Assembly: GCA_905331475.1 (NCBI GenBank)
Contig: CAJNYU010001795.1
Coordinates: 1 to 64,000 of the forward strand
Reading direction: 5' to 3'
Length of the DNA: 64,000 bases
DNA from: Rotaria socialis
Lineage: Eukaryota > Rotifera > Eurotatoria > Philodinida > Philodinidae
Numbering within the stretch: position 1 is the stretch's first letter; the number at the start of each line of letters is the position of its first letter. Under the pieces are notes generated by a model. It saw nothing but the letters and a program-made list of their open reading frames with translations, was not told where the DNA came from and made no database searches. Of the stretch, positions 36,215 through 46,893 are shown piece by piece. The position numbers and the translations under genes were made by a program.

Positions 36215-36240
36215 GAATTCATTCGTCCGTTCGTCGTCAT

Positions 36241-37090
36241 CATCATCAACAACAACAACAACAACAACAAGATAACGACACTGAGAATGAAATTTATTTG
36301 AAGATCGTTCGAAATCGTTTACAACAATTAAAAAAACGAGAGCAATATTATCAACGAAAACATGATGAACAGATACAACCTATACATAATTATCATAATA
36401 CTATGAAACCTTTTCTTCAAACATTCATACAAGACAAACTTCATTCATTACAAATGGATTATGAACATAACATAGCATTAATAGGTTATGAATTTGAAGA
36501 TCATCGATTGGCATATGAAATTCAACAGCAACAGGAACAACAACAAAATCTGAATGTTCATCAAGTAAGATATTTTGTTTATGTTTCTCTCTTTCCATAC
36601 AACCCTATCTATCTATCTATCTATCTATCTATAGCAACAATTGATCGAAAATCTCTGCCATCGTAAATATCAAAATGAAATGTCAAAATGTGATTTCAAC
36701 TCATTGAAGCAATTGCTTCGACAAAAAGAGCTACCAAAATCACTTGACACTATTCAGATAGTATTTCCAGTCTACATTCAAGCAATAGATGATCCTAGAA
36801 TTCGTCAAGAATATTTGAATCGACATGAACAAATCATGGAAACATATAAAAGTGAAATGATGATTTTATTAGTTTATATAGCTGAAATATTTATGTTAGA
36901 AATACAACAGTTATTCGATGATGAAATGGCTAAGCTATGGCAAGAACAACACTGTCTTCCTATTAAAAAACGATTCAATTCGATAGTATTAAATTTAATG
37001 GAACAACGTTTTGCAAATATTACTAAAAAAGTACAATGCATATCTCAATATAAATTGTCTTCATTAGTTGATGAAAGTTTAACTCTCTAA
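36241..37090 (+). pseudogene. 5'-truncated coiled-coil ORF at the unit B edge
   Basis: From the junction a His/Gln codon run (CATCATCAT, then CAACAACAA) leads into VRNRLQQLKKREQYYQRKHD. The frame continues to about 36,565 and, after an intron of about 70 bp, on to the stop at 37,090. The second part (EYLNRHEQIMETYKSEMMIL; DDEMAKLWQEQHCLPIKKRF; MEQRFANITKKVQCISQYKL) aligns by eye with the end of the intact ORF at 29,689-31,003. The start is missing, so this is the 3' part of a gene cut at the old chromosome end. Confidence 0.65.
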
Positions 37091-37177
37091 TATAAATGCT
37101 CATCTCATGATTGTTTTTGTTTTTTGATTCATTTACTTTTCAGATTATCACTAATCACTAGCATACTTCGTACAACA

Positions 37178-37564
37178 ATGATACGAATGTTTTTTGATTC
37201 GCCAAACATTACATCGTTTGAATATCCAACAGGCTCGAATGGAACGAAAATTTATATGACATTAAATGATCGTACACTTTTTCAAGTGAGAAAAGTAATT
37301 TTATCAGATTATTACAATAGAACACAAAATAATATTATAAAAATGTCAAGAAACATCAACAAAAACAATTTTAACAATCCAATGTCTTCTATCGATATTT
37401 TCATAATAATAATCGTACTAGCTATTGTTCTAGTTACTTTTATCATATATATACGATGGAAAGATCAGTTCCTCATCGAGGAGAACGTGCAACAAAACGA
37501 ACCTTCAGCGAACTCGAACATAATTATAGACAACTTTAATAATCATGAAAATGATTCTGGCTAA
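37178..37564 (+). CDS. Small single-span membrane protein (TM1)
   Basis: 128 residues from the ATG at 37,178, which follows a TTTACTTTTCAG acceptor by 35 bp. The N-terminal half contains NXS/T sequons (NIT, NGT) and the motif FFDSPNITSFEYPTGSNGT. One hydrophobic span (IDIFIIIIVLAIVLVTFIIY) sits near residue 80 and is followed by RWKDQ and an acidic, Asn-rich tail. This predicts an outside N-terminus, without cleaved signal, and a cytoplasmic tail. No family is recognised. The next gene has the same plan, and membrane proteins are among the reported Terminon ORFs. Confidence 0.6.
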   Translation: MIRMFFDSPNITSFEYPTGSNGTKIYMTLNDRTLFQVRKVILSDYYNRTQNNIIKMSRNINKNNFNNPMSSIDIFIIIIVLAIVLVTFIIYIRWKDQFLIEENVQQNEPSANSNIIIDNFNNHENDSG

Positions 37565-37916
37565 ATAAAAACTATCAAACATGAACTATCAGCATTATTC
37601 TCCTCTTGATTCTTTGTTTTTTGTTTGTTTTCATTTGTATTATCGTTCTTTTGTGTGTAGGCTCTTAAAGCATCATATCTTAACATTTTTGCTTTTTTTC
37701 TTATATAGGTAACTGAGCATGTATCACAATCATGTTCATCCTATTTACTTTCTAATTGTATCGAAAACAATAGAGTTTGATTCTATTGTCTGTTTGTTTT
37801 GCAAGATCATTCTTTTATCTATTGTAGTATTCTTGTTTTTAATGATGAATATCTTTCGTTTACAATATGACCTTCATTTCTAGATAACAAAATTTTCGGT
37901 TTCTTTTCATTTCATC
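37565..37916 (+). promoter_or_regulatory. Intercistronic spacer
   Basis: TAAATAAAAAC overlaps the stop region of TM1. A CCTTCATTTCTAG acceptor ends at about 37,883, 34 bp before the TM2 ATG. Nothing coding is seen between. Confidence 0.4.
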
Positions 37917-38477
37917 ATGGTATCCAATATATATAATAATGCAAATATGACTGTATTTGAAATGCCTGGTAATAAGACATTTCAACAAAGGTTTTCTCTA
38001 CCACATTGGCCTGATATTCAACCAATACAACAATTAATCGATATTTTGAATCGTACTACTAGAAAAACGGCGTACACATCAACCATATCTAAGAAGATCA
38101 CAGTGGAGAAGAGTGATTTACATTTGATTATTTTAATCATGATATTGGCCATCCTTCTCATCTGTTTGTTACTCATATTGTGTAGTTTCTTTAATCGATT
38201 AGGCCGATGTGTTTTCAAGAAAAAATCATTTCCAATTTCGACGAAACATTCTAATAGACAGTTAATTGACATGAACAATGGCAATGAAAAAAAGGTAGGT
38301 AGCAATCAAACCATCATCAAAAGCGCTTTTTCATTTGTACGACAAAAACAAAAGCATCATCATTCTTTCTAGGTCTATTATTTCAATCATGACGATGCTT
38401 CTGCCACTGCATTATTTGCTTATTCACCACGAGCACGTGAACAACAACTACAATCATCACCCGTCAGTTACATCTGA
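37917..38477 (+). CDS. Small single-span membrane protein (TM2)
   Basis: Exons are 37,917-38,294 and 38,373-38,477, about 160 residues. Short N-terminal part with NXT sequons (NMT, NKT, NRT) and NNANMTVFEMPGNKTFQQ, echoing TM1. A hydrophobic span (LIILIMILAILLICLLLILC) follows near residue 80, then a basic stop-transfer patch (RCVFKKK). The exon 2 tail reads ATALFAYSPRAREQQLQSSP. The LFAY-SPRA pattern recurs in the myristoylation-type protein at 55,049 (RLFAYPLSSE, then SASPRAGKRF), hinting at a shared tail motif. Function unknown; a membrane anchor is the only safe inference. Confidence 0.6.
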
Positions 38478-39014
38478 TGAACTCGTTGTCTTATCAATTA
38501 GGTTTTTTTTTCTTTATTGTTAATTTCTCTCACGTGTCTCGTAGATGTCTTCATTTAACTTCTTTTCTTTTTTGCTCATGCTTCTATCCATCATTTGCTT
38601 CGTCATGTTCGATGGTTGACACTTTAAATTGCATTATTCATATCTAGATTTAATATAGATTTGTGTTTTAGATCAGACCACAGAGTGTACATCTTCCTGT
38701 CGTCTATTATATTATCTTCAATATTTTCATCATCTTACTCTACATTACTATAGACGGCATTCTTACGTATTTATTCTCGATTTATATACGCTTTATGATC
38801 GATTTATATACGCTCTATGATCGATCTTACAACACAAAATAATACGAAACATGTTTATCGTCCAGATTTATTTCAGATTTCATTGATATATACTGAAAGT
38901 GCTTCTAAACGTTACACCCTTATTTAAAAATACTCTATGATGAATACGATAGTCGTAAGATATTATAATTCGATTTAATTCTTATGTTTTTTGTTTTCAA
39001 TCTAGAACACGTCA
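38478..39014. other. Spacer with short direct repeats
   Basis: The spacer contains a duplicated TATACGCTTTATGATCGAT-type unit near 38,788-38,825. A TTTTCAATCTAG acceptor ends at about 39,005, 10 bp before the next ATG. No gene is seen. Confidence 0.35.
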
Positions 39015-42000
39015 ATGACTTTTTCAGATATCTTCGATGTACTAGACACGGATGATAATAACAATGATAGTTCTATGTTTTTAGCAGACCCGTCGAAGTA
39101 TTATTATTATCATCATCATCATGCTTTTAACTTTCATATGGGTTTAAGTGACTTCGAAGAAGAGCAAGAACAAGAATTAATATACTATGAAAACTCTTCA
39201 ATGATGAAAGTAAACGATGAACGATTCGTCTCCGAGACTATACCTAAATCTCATGAAACCGATCAATGTGAATCGTCAAATATGAAAGACAACATAGTAC
39301 AAGTAACCACAACAGCAACAGATATATCAGTGAAAAAGAAACTCCTCTATCAAAATATTCATACTACGGGGTCGTTTGATGAACCCGATTCGATACCCGA
39401 TTATCTATTAGTTGAAAATCAATTATTTGATCAAATGATAGAAAAATTAATCGATAAACGTTCTTCGACAGACACCGAAGAGTTGCGTACGTTCGCTTTC
39501 TTTCAGCATGAACTAGTAGTATACAGAAGACTTTATCATTTATGGTCATTATATTTACAAGCAGGTAGAGGTGAATTATTAAAAGAAGATCCAACAAATG
39601 ATATGAAGCATTCACTACGATGCTATTGGACAACACATGTCAAATTATCTATGTCGACATCCAATCGTCGATTATTACTCACATCAATCGCAAATAAAGA
39701 AGAACATGTTGCATGTGAATCTTTTGTTCATCAACGTTTAGAAAAATACAATAATAAGATTGATTATTATCAAAAACAAATCGATGAAAAAGAAAATAAT
39801 ATGACTCATTGCACCGATACTATCAAACAAGCGATTGAAAAGTTTGTTGAAGAAAATGGTGAAAGACCAATACGTATGAAATGTGATTTTGCCACAGGTA
39901 TACTCTATAATAATTATAAACATCATCTATTAAAAATTGCATATGAACAAGAAAAACCAACAGACTATCAAGTAGTATAAACGTTTTTTTCTTCTCCTAC
40001 ACTATCACACTTGTTGATTTCAGAGAAAAACAATAGAACGTATGTATGAACTAAATTATCAATTAGAAATCGTCAAAAAGGATCTCATACTTCATCGATT
40101 ACGTATCCTCTATAATAAACCACCTACATCGTACGATCCATTACAACAGCTAGATCTATCATTAAGATGTAATTCAATTTCGAATCGACCCCTTCGTCAA
40201 CAGGTTCTTGATCGATATAAAATATTAATCGAAAAAGCGAAAACCGATTTCATTCTTATCCGTTTCATGTCTATGGAAACGGTACTTGATCAATATCGAA
40301 CAACATTAAATATCGAAACAAATGAAATGCTACGTCATCATCATCATCATAATGCCATCGATAAAAAAATGACATCCGTATTATTACATATTATCGATCA
40401 ACGCACAAATTTAATTAAGGAAAAAATGAAAATTATATCTGATTTTCATATTAATTATTATTTTCGTCATCATTACGGTTACATCGAAGATATTCGTAAA
40501 GGAAAAATAAAAGATATTCAACGTATTGGATTCTCGAGTAATTTAATCATTGATTCGTATATGCCATCCGTATCGTTAACACAACAACAATTACAACTAT
40601 TAAATCGCGGACCAACGTATGTTGCACCCTGCCAACTACATAGTTTATCGTCGATGAGTGTGTTTCTAACAACGCACTATCTATCTCTCGAACGTCAACT
40701 AAAGAGTCTATTTCAAAAGTATCGCATCGATTCTTCTCAATCAATTATGATTGAAAAGAAGATCAAAGACGAATTTCAATCGTCTTTCGTAACCGTCAAC
40801 GTATCTCTCGATATTCGACAGCGTGCCTTCTATGAGCGACAACTAATACAATCGATACAACAACTATTAAACATCAACGATCTTGTCCTGTGTAGAATGG
40901 CTGATCATACGAATCGATTTTATCTAACAACAAAACATCATTTCGAAGAAAAATGTCTTGAATTTATGAGTAAACATCATGATAACTATGAAATCCTATA
41001 TAGTTTGACTGAACATAATCAACAACAGATTCGTTATGAATTGGATAATAAAATCTATCGTATGAATACTAAATTAGAACATTTATTTAGACAGAGTAAA
41101 ATCTCAGATAGAATCTATAAAAAACTATATGTGAAACTGGATGAAATTCGATTAGGTTATCTCTACTTTTTACCTCAGATTTCATCAGATCATTTAGATT
41201 TTAATGTAAAACCAATGTTTTCAATGTATCAAAGTTTAACATGGAAATTAGCCGACTTTTTATATGAATTAATTCGACCTGTTGTCATACCTCTTCTACA
41301 ACCAACGATGATAAATAATGAGAGTGATTTTATTCAGAGACTTTATCGATATTGTACGCTTGAACGACGTCTTCGTTCAACAACGTTTTTTGCACGAATA
41401 AAAATAACGAATTTTTATACAATGTTCTCTAATCAATCGGTTGTGAATCGAGTCGGTTATATTCTCACGAAACATTGTTCCAATAATCCTATTGAAAATT
41501 TATCTATTGTAACGATTGAAGGATTAATTGAACTCATCTTTTCGAATCATCTATTCTATTATCAAGAAAATATTTATTCTTTCATACATGGCCTACCTAA
41601 CAGTATGCGTCTTAGCGACTTATTATTATCGATATGTTTATATTATTGGCAAACGAAGATCATCGATGATCATCGATTAAAATCAGAACTCTTTGTTCGA
41701 TACAAAGATGACATCTTTTTTACATGGAATCATTCGGAAAATGATCTTCATACGTTTCTTCATAAGATTAAAGAAACGTATGATGATGAAATTCATATGA
41801 ATATATCCTACGGTCGTTCTATTGATTATTTAAATATATATGTCGAAAATCGTATCGGTCAATTATACACACGTGTCTATCATCCTCATGGACAGTCGAA
41901 ATTAATTTTACCTTATGTCGTAGGCCATCCAAAAATGAATCATCGTCATTGGTTTCAATCCGCACTCATACGAGCTGTTCAATTATGTACACTCTATGAA

Positions 42001-42447
42001 GATTTTTATCGAGAATGTCTCTATTTACAGATGAGCTGTTTCGTTTCTGGTTATTCAGATAAATGGACTGAATATGAATTTAAAAAATTCTATGAATATT
42101 TTAATATTGAAACATATCGCTTTCATATGAATCAAACGATCTATGAACAATTACGCCGCCGTTTATTGATACGTAATGATACACAATGTGACAAGTCTCT
42201 TCAAGAATTAGATTTAAAATCAAATAAATATTTCCTACGTTTTCATTATCCGTATCATTATGGTTACCATCGAAAATTTGAAGAAAAGTTCTATGAAATT
42301 TTATCAACTTTCATGAAAAACCATCCACAATTATCATCCAATCAACGAAAACTTCTTCTCACTGCACATCATCTTTTTTCTCTAAATACTTTGTTAACGC
42401 AACAGAAACCAGTCTGTGAGCTTTTAAAACAGCCCACAGAAATATAA
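39015..42447 (+). CDS. Coiled-coil plus RT-like protein (RT-c)
   Basis: Exons are 39,015-39,971 and 40,024-42,447, about 1,126 residues. An acidic N-terminus leads into the same coiled-coil module as the ORF at 29,689 (LYHLWSLYLQAGRGELLKED; VLDRYKILIEKAKTDFILIR). Next comes the hinge LLNRGPTYVAPC and a complete RT-like region: LYFLPQ, TTFFARIKITNFYTMF at motif A, a weak motif B (HGLPNSMRLSDLLLS), RYKDDIFFTW at motif C and ALIRAVQLCT in the thumb. Motif C keeps two aspartates but motif A has Lys where the metal-binding Asp belongs, and motif B is atypical, so polymerase activity is doubtful. It lacks the intron before motif C seen in RT-a, -b, -d and -f. Confidence 0.75.
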
Positions 42448-42597
42448 ACACTTTCAAATCTATTGAGTTCATGAACATGTGATGTTTTAGGCATTTGTTT
42501 TATACGATGATGAGATGTGTATATTGAATGAACGTTTCTTCTCTCTATTTCTGTTGGTCTATGATTGAATATTTCTAGATAAATTTCATTCATTACT
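42448..42597 (+). promoter_or_regulatory. Intercistronic spacer with acceptor-like site
   Basis: GATTGAATATTTCTAG ends at about 42,578, 20 bp before the ATG of GIY-1. No upstream exon is apparent. Confidence 0.4.
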
Positions 42598-44344
42598 ATG
42601 GCGTATCAATTGAACGATAAGAAAATGAGACGTATGTTGAACATGTGTTTTACCTTTTAAAATATATGTATGCGTTCAATGTCAATCTCGTTTCTAACTA
42701 GCATGTGAATCGGTCATACCGTCATTATCTAAATCTGATTGTTGTGTACGATATTCAATTTTACCATGCTATCCTATACGAGACAATGTTAAAGAAGAAT
42801 TGCTACTATTAGCCAATGTTCCATGTATGATCAATCAGTCGCTTCGCGTCATTTTGTTTTTGTCGTTTTCCCATTTCATATCTAGGTTATCATTTGAGTC
42901 GACAAGATATGAAACAACGCGGTACGTATGGGTACCATCAGCCAACAATGACAAGACCGATTAATGATCATGAAAGAAGACTGTTTTTTTTGAGTCGTTT
43001 ATGGAATATCAGTGTAGAGATTTTAGAATTTAATTTTACACGACTCAAGACATTTGCCAATCGACTAGCCATAGATCGAATGCAACGTTTTTCAACATCA
43101 TGGTATCAAGAATATCTTCACGACGATGAATATTCTATAGCATTGGAATTTTATCTTCAAATCGATAAAGATCTCTTTTATATGAAGACATGTTCGTATC
43201 GTGGAGCACAATCCATCCATGACAATTTACATAAGAGTATTTTCTGTTCGAATGAACCTCAAGCTCGATATGGTATTATACCATGTCATCAACGCTCGTG
43301 CTATCTATGTTATCCATCTTATCGTACACATCAACCTATCGTTCCATTTGAAATTCATCAACAACATATATTTATCAACGGTTATCGATCGATTCTTAAT
43401 TGTCCAGCAACTTGTACGACAAAGAATATTATCTATGTTCTAACATGTCCATGTAATAAGGTCGATTATATTGGTGAAACAAGTTTATCATTAGCTGATC
43501 GTCTCACATGTAAATATCTGAAAAATGCATCTCTTGTTTGTCGTCATTTGAAAATCCGGTTCACATAGATCATCAAGCCCATGGAAATCGTATCATACAA
43601 GAATTTCTTCTAGGCAAACAAAATACATCTCGTATTCGAAATCAAATCAAATCAGCCGAGTAACTACTACATTCGAATAATGTCATCTTTTCGAAATTGT
43701 TTGTAATCATTAGAACTTTAGTAAAAAATGGTATGAAACTCTATCAACATTCGGCACATTGTCCATTAGCTCTTCAATGGTTTCTTGATGAAAATCCAGA
43801 GTATTGGCCATTTGTTCCAAAGAAACTCAGCGAAGCAGAAGAACAAGAAGAAGAAAAAGAAATCGTATAGTAAGCATCTGTTTGTGATCATTCTTTTTGT
43901 TCATTACTTGATTAGTTCAACGAGAGACACACAACAATTTACTTATGCCAATGATGTACCTACATCGCCCAACCATTATCACTTTAGTCTTGAACAAAAA
44001 CTAGAAATCGAACAATTTTTTCATGAAAAGAAATACTTGAAGTCACCGAATCTTCGTCTTGATTTGTATCGAGCAAATATTATTGCTGTCTGTAAGTACA
44101 CCTTCCTATATACAAAATACACAAATGAATCTTTAAATTATTTCGCTATTTCAACATGATAGTACCAAACAATGCATCAGATACTTTAAGACGATTGATT
44201 GAAGCTTTATTTATTACACATACTGAAACGAAACTCAATACAATTGGTCATTTAGATCGACTTGTATCGTCGAAAGAAATCAACACCACTTCATTCGTCG
44301 AATACGATATTTGGTGTGAAGATTTGATTCGTCCAAAATTTTAA
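42598..44344 (+). CDS. GIY-YIG endonuclease-like protein (GIY-1)
   Basis: Likely exons are 42,598-42,631, 42,886-43,509 and one from 43,569. Sequence related to the C-terminal part of GIY-2 follows at 43,717-44,344 in further exon-like blocks (MKLYQHSAHCPLALQW; HYHFSLEQKLEIEQFF; YDIWCEDLIRPKF), but I cannot fix every join. The core has a Cys cluster C-x4-C-x2-C (CHQRSCYLC), as in the linker before Penelope endonucleases. Then CTTKNIIYVLTCPCNK-VDYIGETSLSLADRL matches the GIY...YIG pair with a following Arg. Athena RTs lack a fused endonuclease, so a separate GIY-YIG gene could supply nicking or another nucleic-acid function. GIY-YIG-like ORFs are reported for Terminons. Confidence 0.65.
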
Positions 44345-44407
44345 ATAAAAATAAAACATATATATTATTCTTTTTATTTGACAAAGTTCTATCGCTGTAT
44401 ACTTCTA

Positions 44408-46392
44408 ATGGCCTATTGTAGATCATTGTCCTCTATCTGTTTAATTCTATATTCATCGATACTATTTAACCAACAACAAATGTTACCTCAACGTTTAAAA
44501 TCTATGGATGTTCTATTTAAGAATACTTCATACGACGCGAATCAATCTAGTATGAAACGTCTCGTATCAACACCACCATTAAATGACATTTCAAATGATT
44601 CTTCTTCTTCTTCTTCTTCTTCTTCGTCGTCGTCGTCGTCGTCGTCGTCTCATTTATGTGAAAATCAACAACAAATTGAGTGGTTACCTATTCCAATTAA
44701 TCAAGATGTTACGCGATTGTGTGAAAAACGTCCACCTATGATCATGGATTCTGTTCTACAATCGATTGTACCCATTTTTTCTCAATTCAATAATACGAAT
44801 GAATTTTATCCTCTTCTAGCTAATCTACACAATAAACATTTATCCGATGAAGAAAAACGACGTCGCAAATCGAATCGATTTCATTCTAAAGAAATTTATA
44901 TTCCATTTTTTAATGAAAATGAAATGATACAACCTGTACGACAATTATTAGATACATATGCTTTAAAATGGAATTTAAATAAAACAATTTTAGTTCTAAA
45001 TTTAAATCGTCTGTTTAGTTTACTTTGTCGATTAACATTGAAAGATTTCATCATTGAACATGAAAAAAATTCCTATCAATGGGCCATAGAAGACTGGTTC
45101 ATCGTTCTTGAATTCTATTTACAAATGGATGGTTCGTTATCCTAGTTTATATCACAACAGTTCAAATTCATTCAATCATTTTAGCATCATGTTTCTTCAT
45201 GAAGACATGTACTTTTCGTCAAGCAAATCCTCGTTCAAACATTGAGGGTTTATTTTCTTTCGATCCACCTGAAGCTAACTATGGCATGCGACGATGTCGT
45301 GATATAAATTGTCTTGTCTGTTATGAACGATTCGATTTAACGTATCGATTCGAACCAACCATACAGTTTTCCGATCGTCAATGTCATCGTTTTGTCAATG
45401 ATTATCAAGTCTATTTAAATTGTGATGTGGTAACTATGATCAAATGTGAGAACATTATCATTATTGCCGCCTTTTGTTTTCTTTTTCTGCTCCAGACTTG
45501 TGCAACATCAAATATCATCTACGCTTTAACATGTCCATGTCATCAATATGACTTTATTGGTCGTTGTATTAAACCTTTCCGTGATCGAATGTGGCGTAGG
45601 TGAACAAGAAACGGACATGACTCATTCAATGTAATTTTCATTTTAGAACATCGTTTAATTGGATCTCGATTGATGAGTCATTTTTTACTGGGTTCAACAG
45701 TGACAAATCGACTTGAAGTAGATCGTGTACCAACACTGTATGCATTGATATGAATGTTCTTCATCATCTATTATCTCTTGAATAGATTCAACATCCTCAG
45801 TCCGACTCATTCTAAACTCTATCAACATTCAACAACATGTCGCATAGCTATAGGAGTATACTTAAAATGTCAACCTGACTATTGGTGTCTCGTACCTATG
45901 ACGAAAGAACAAGCAATGATCGATGATGCAAATATAACATCGACAGAGAAAAATCTTTGGTATGAATATCAAGTATTGACTACTAGAGAGACGGAAACAA
46001 AAGTATCTGAATATATTCGTCCTATGACACTAATACGATGGTGTGTCGATCATTTACCTCAACCACCAGCAAATTATCAATTTTCTTTTCGACAAAAAAT
46101 TGAACAGTATACATTTTTTCGAGATCGTATCGATCGTATTACAACACCTTTTCTTGATCTTTATAATGGAGCTATAGTTATCGCTGGTAAATTTTATCAT
46201 TCTTTTTCCTATTTATTCTTCTTATTATTTTATTCTAGTACCTGAAACTAGTTCCGAGGCAGTTCGTCATTTGATACAAGCTTTATTAGTGGCTTATGCA
46301 AAGCCAAAATTAGTTGTTACTACTACGACTACGGATGATACATGTAATGATGATATTTGGTGTCGATCACTGATTCATCCTCGTCTACTATG
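44408..46392 (+). CDS. GIY-YIG-like protein, divergent (GIY-2)
   Basis: Exons are about 44,408-45,131, 45,185-45,429, 45,496-45,595, 45,647-45,737, 45,786-46,186 and 46,239-46,392; the first ATG is uncertain. The product begins hydrophobic (LSSICLILYSSILF), followed by a long Ser run (44,602-44,650) and a basic patch (EEKRRRKSNRF). It shares with GIY-1 the blocks LEFYLQMD, KTCTFRQANPRSN, the C-x4-C-x2-C cluster (CRDINCLVC), NIIYALTCPCHQ-YDFIGRC, HFLLGS, KLYQHS and DDIWCRSLIHP. The second half-motif is FIG instead of YIG and the following Arg context is altered, so catalysis is less certain than in GIY-1. Both copies lie in tandem and share intron positions. Confidence 0.65.
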
Positions 46393-46507
46393 AGATAATA
46401 GACCAATGCATATTATCGATTTTATTTCTTTTTTTGTTTTATTTCATTTCTCATGCTTAAGTTCATCTTTATTATTGTGTTTTAGATTAAAATACCTCAC
46501 CCTTCTT

Positions 46508-46851
46508 ATGGCTGAATATAACTATGATCCAACGATGAATCTTGATCTTAATCTAGATCAATATAAAAATGTAATTTCTATTTTCTTCTTGTATCAATCC
46601 TACTTAAGACATGATCTATTTTTGTTTTCAAGTTCGATCATATGGAATGGCTCGAAGGTATATTTGATATTCTCGACGACGAAGATGAAGATGATGCTTA
46701 TGGTAAACAACAAACACGAGAAGATCTTGACGATATCATGGAAGAATACAACCAAGATTTTGATTTTGAAGCAATGAATACGAATTTGGATGAAGAAGAA
46801 ATGTTCATTGATGATGATGATGATGATGATAAGAAAGTAATCATGATGCAA

Positions 46852-46893
<42 letters not shown>

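Noticed and set aside
44600-44655. Poly-Ser run as a functional domain
   Set aside because: Pure TCT and TCG codon repeats, most simply slippage within the GIY-2 gene.
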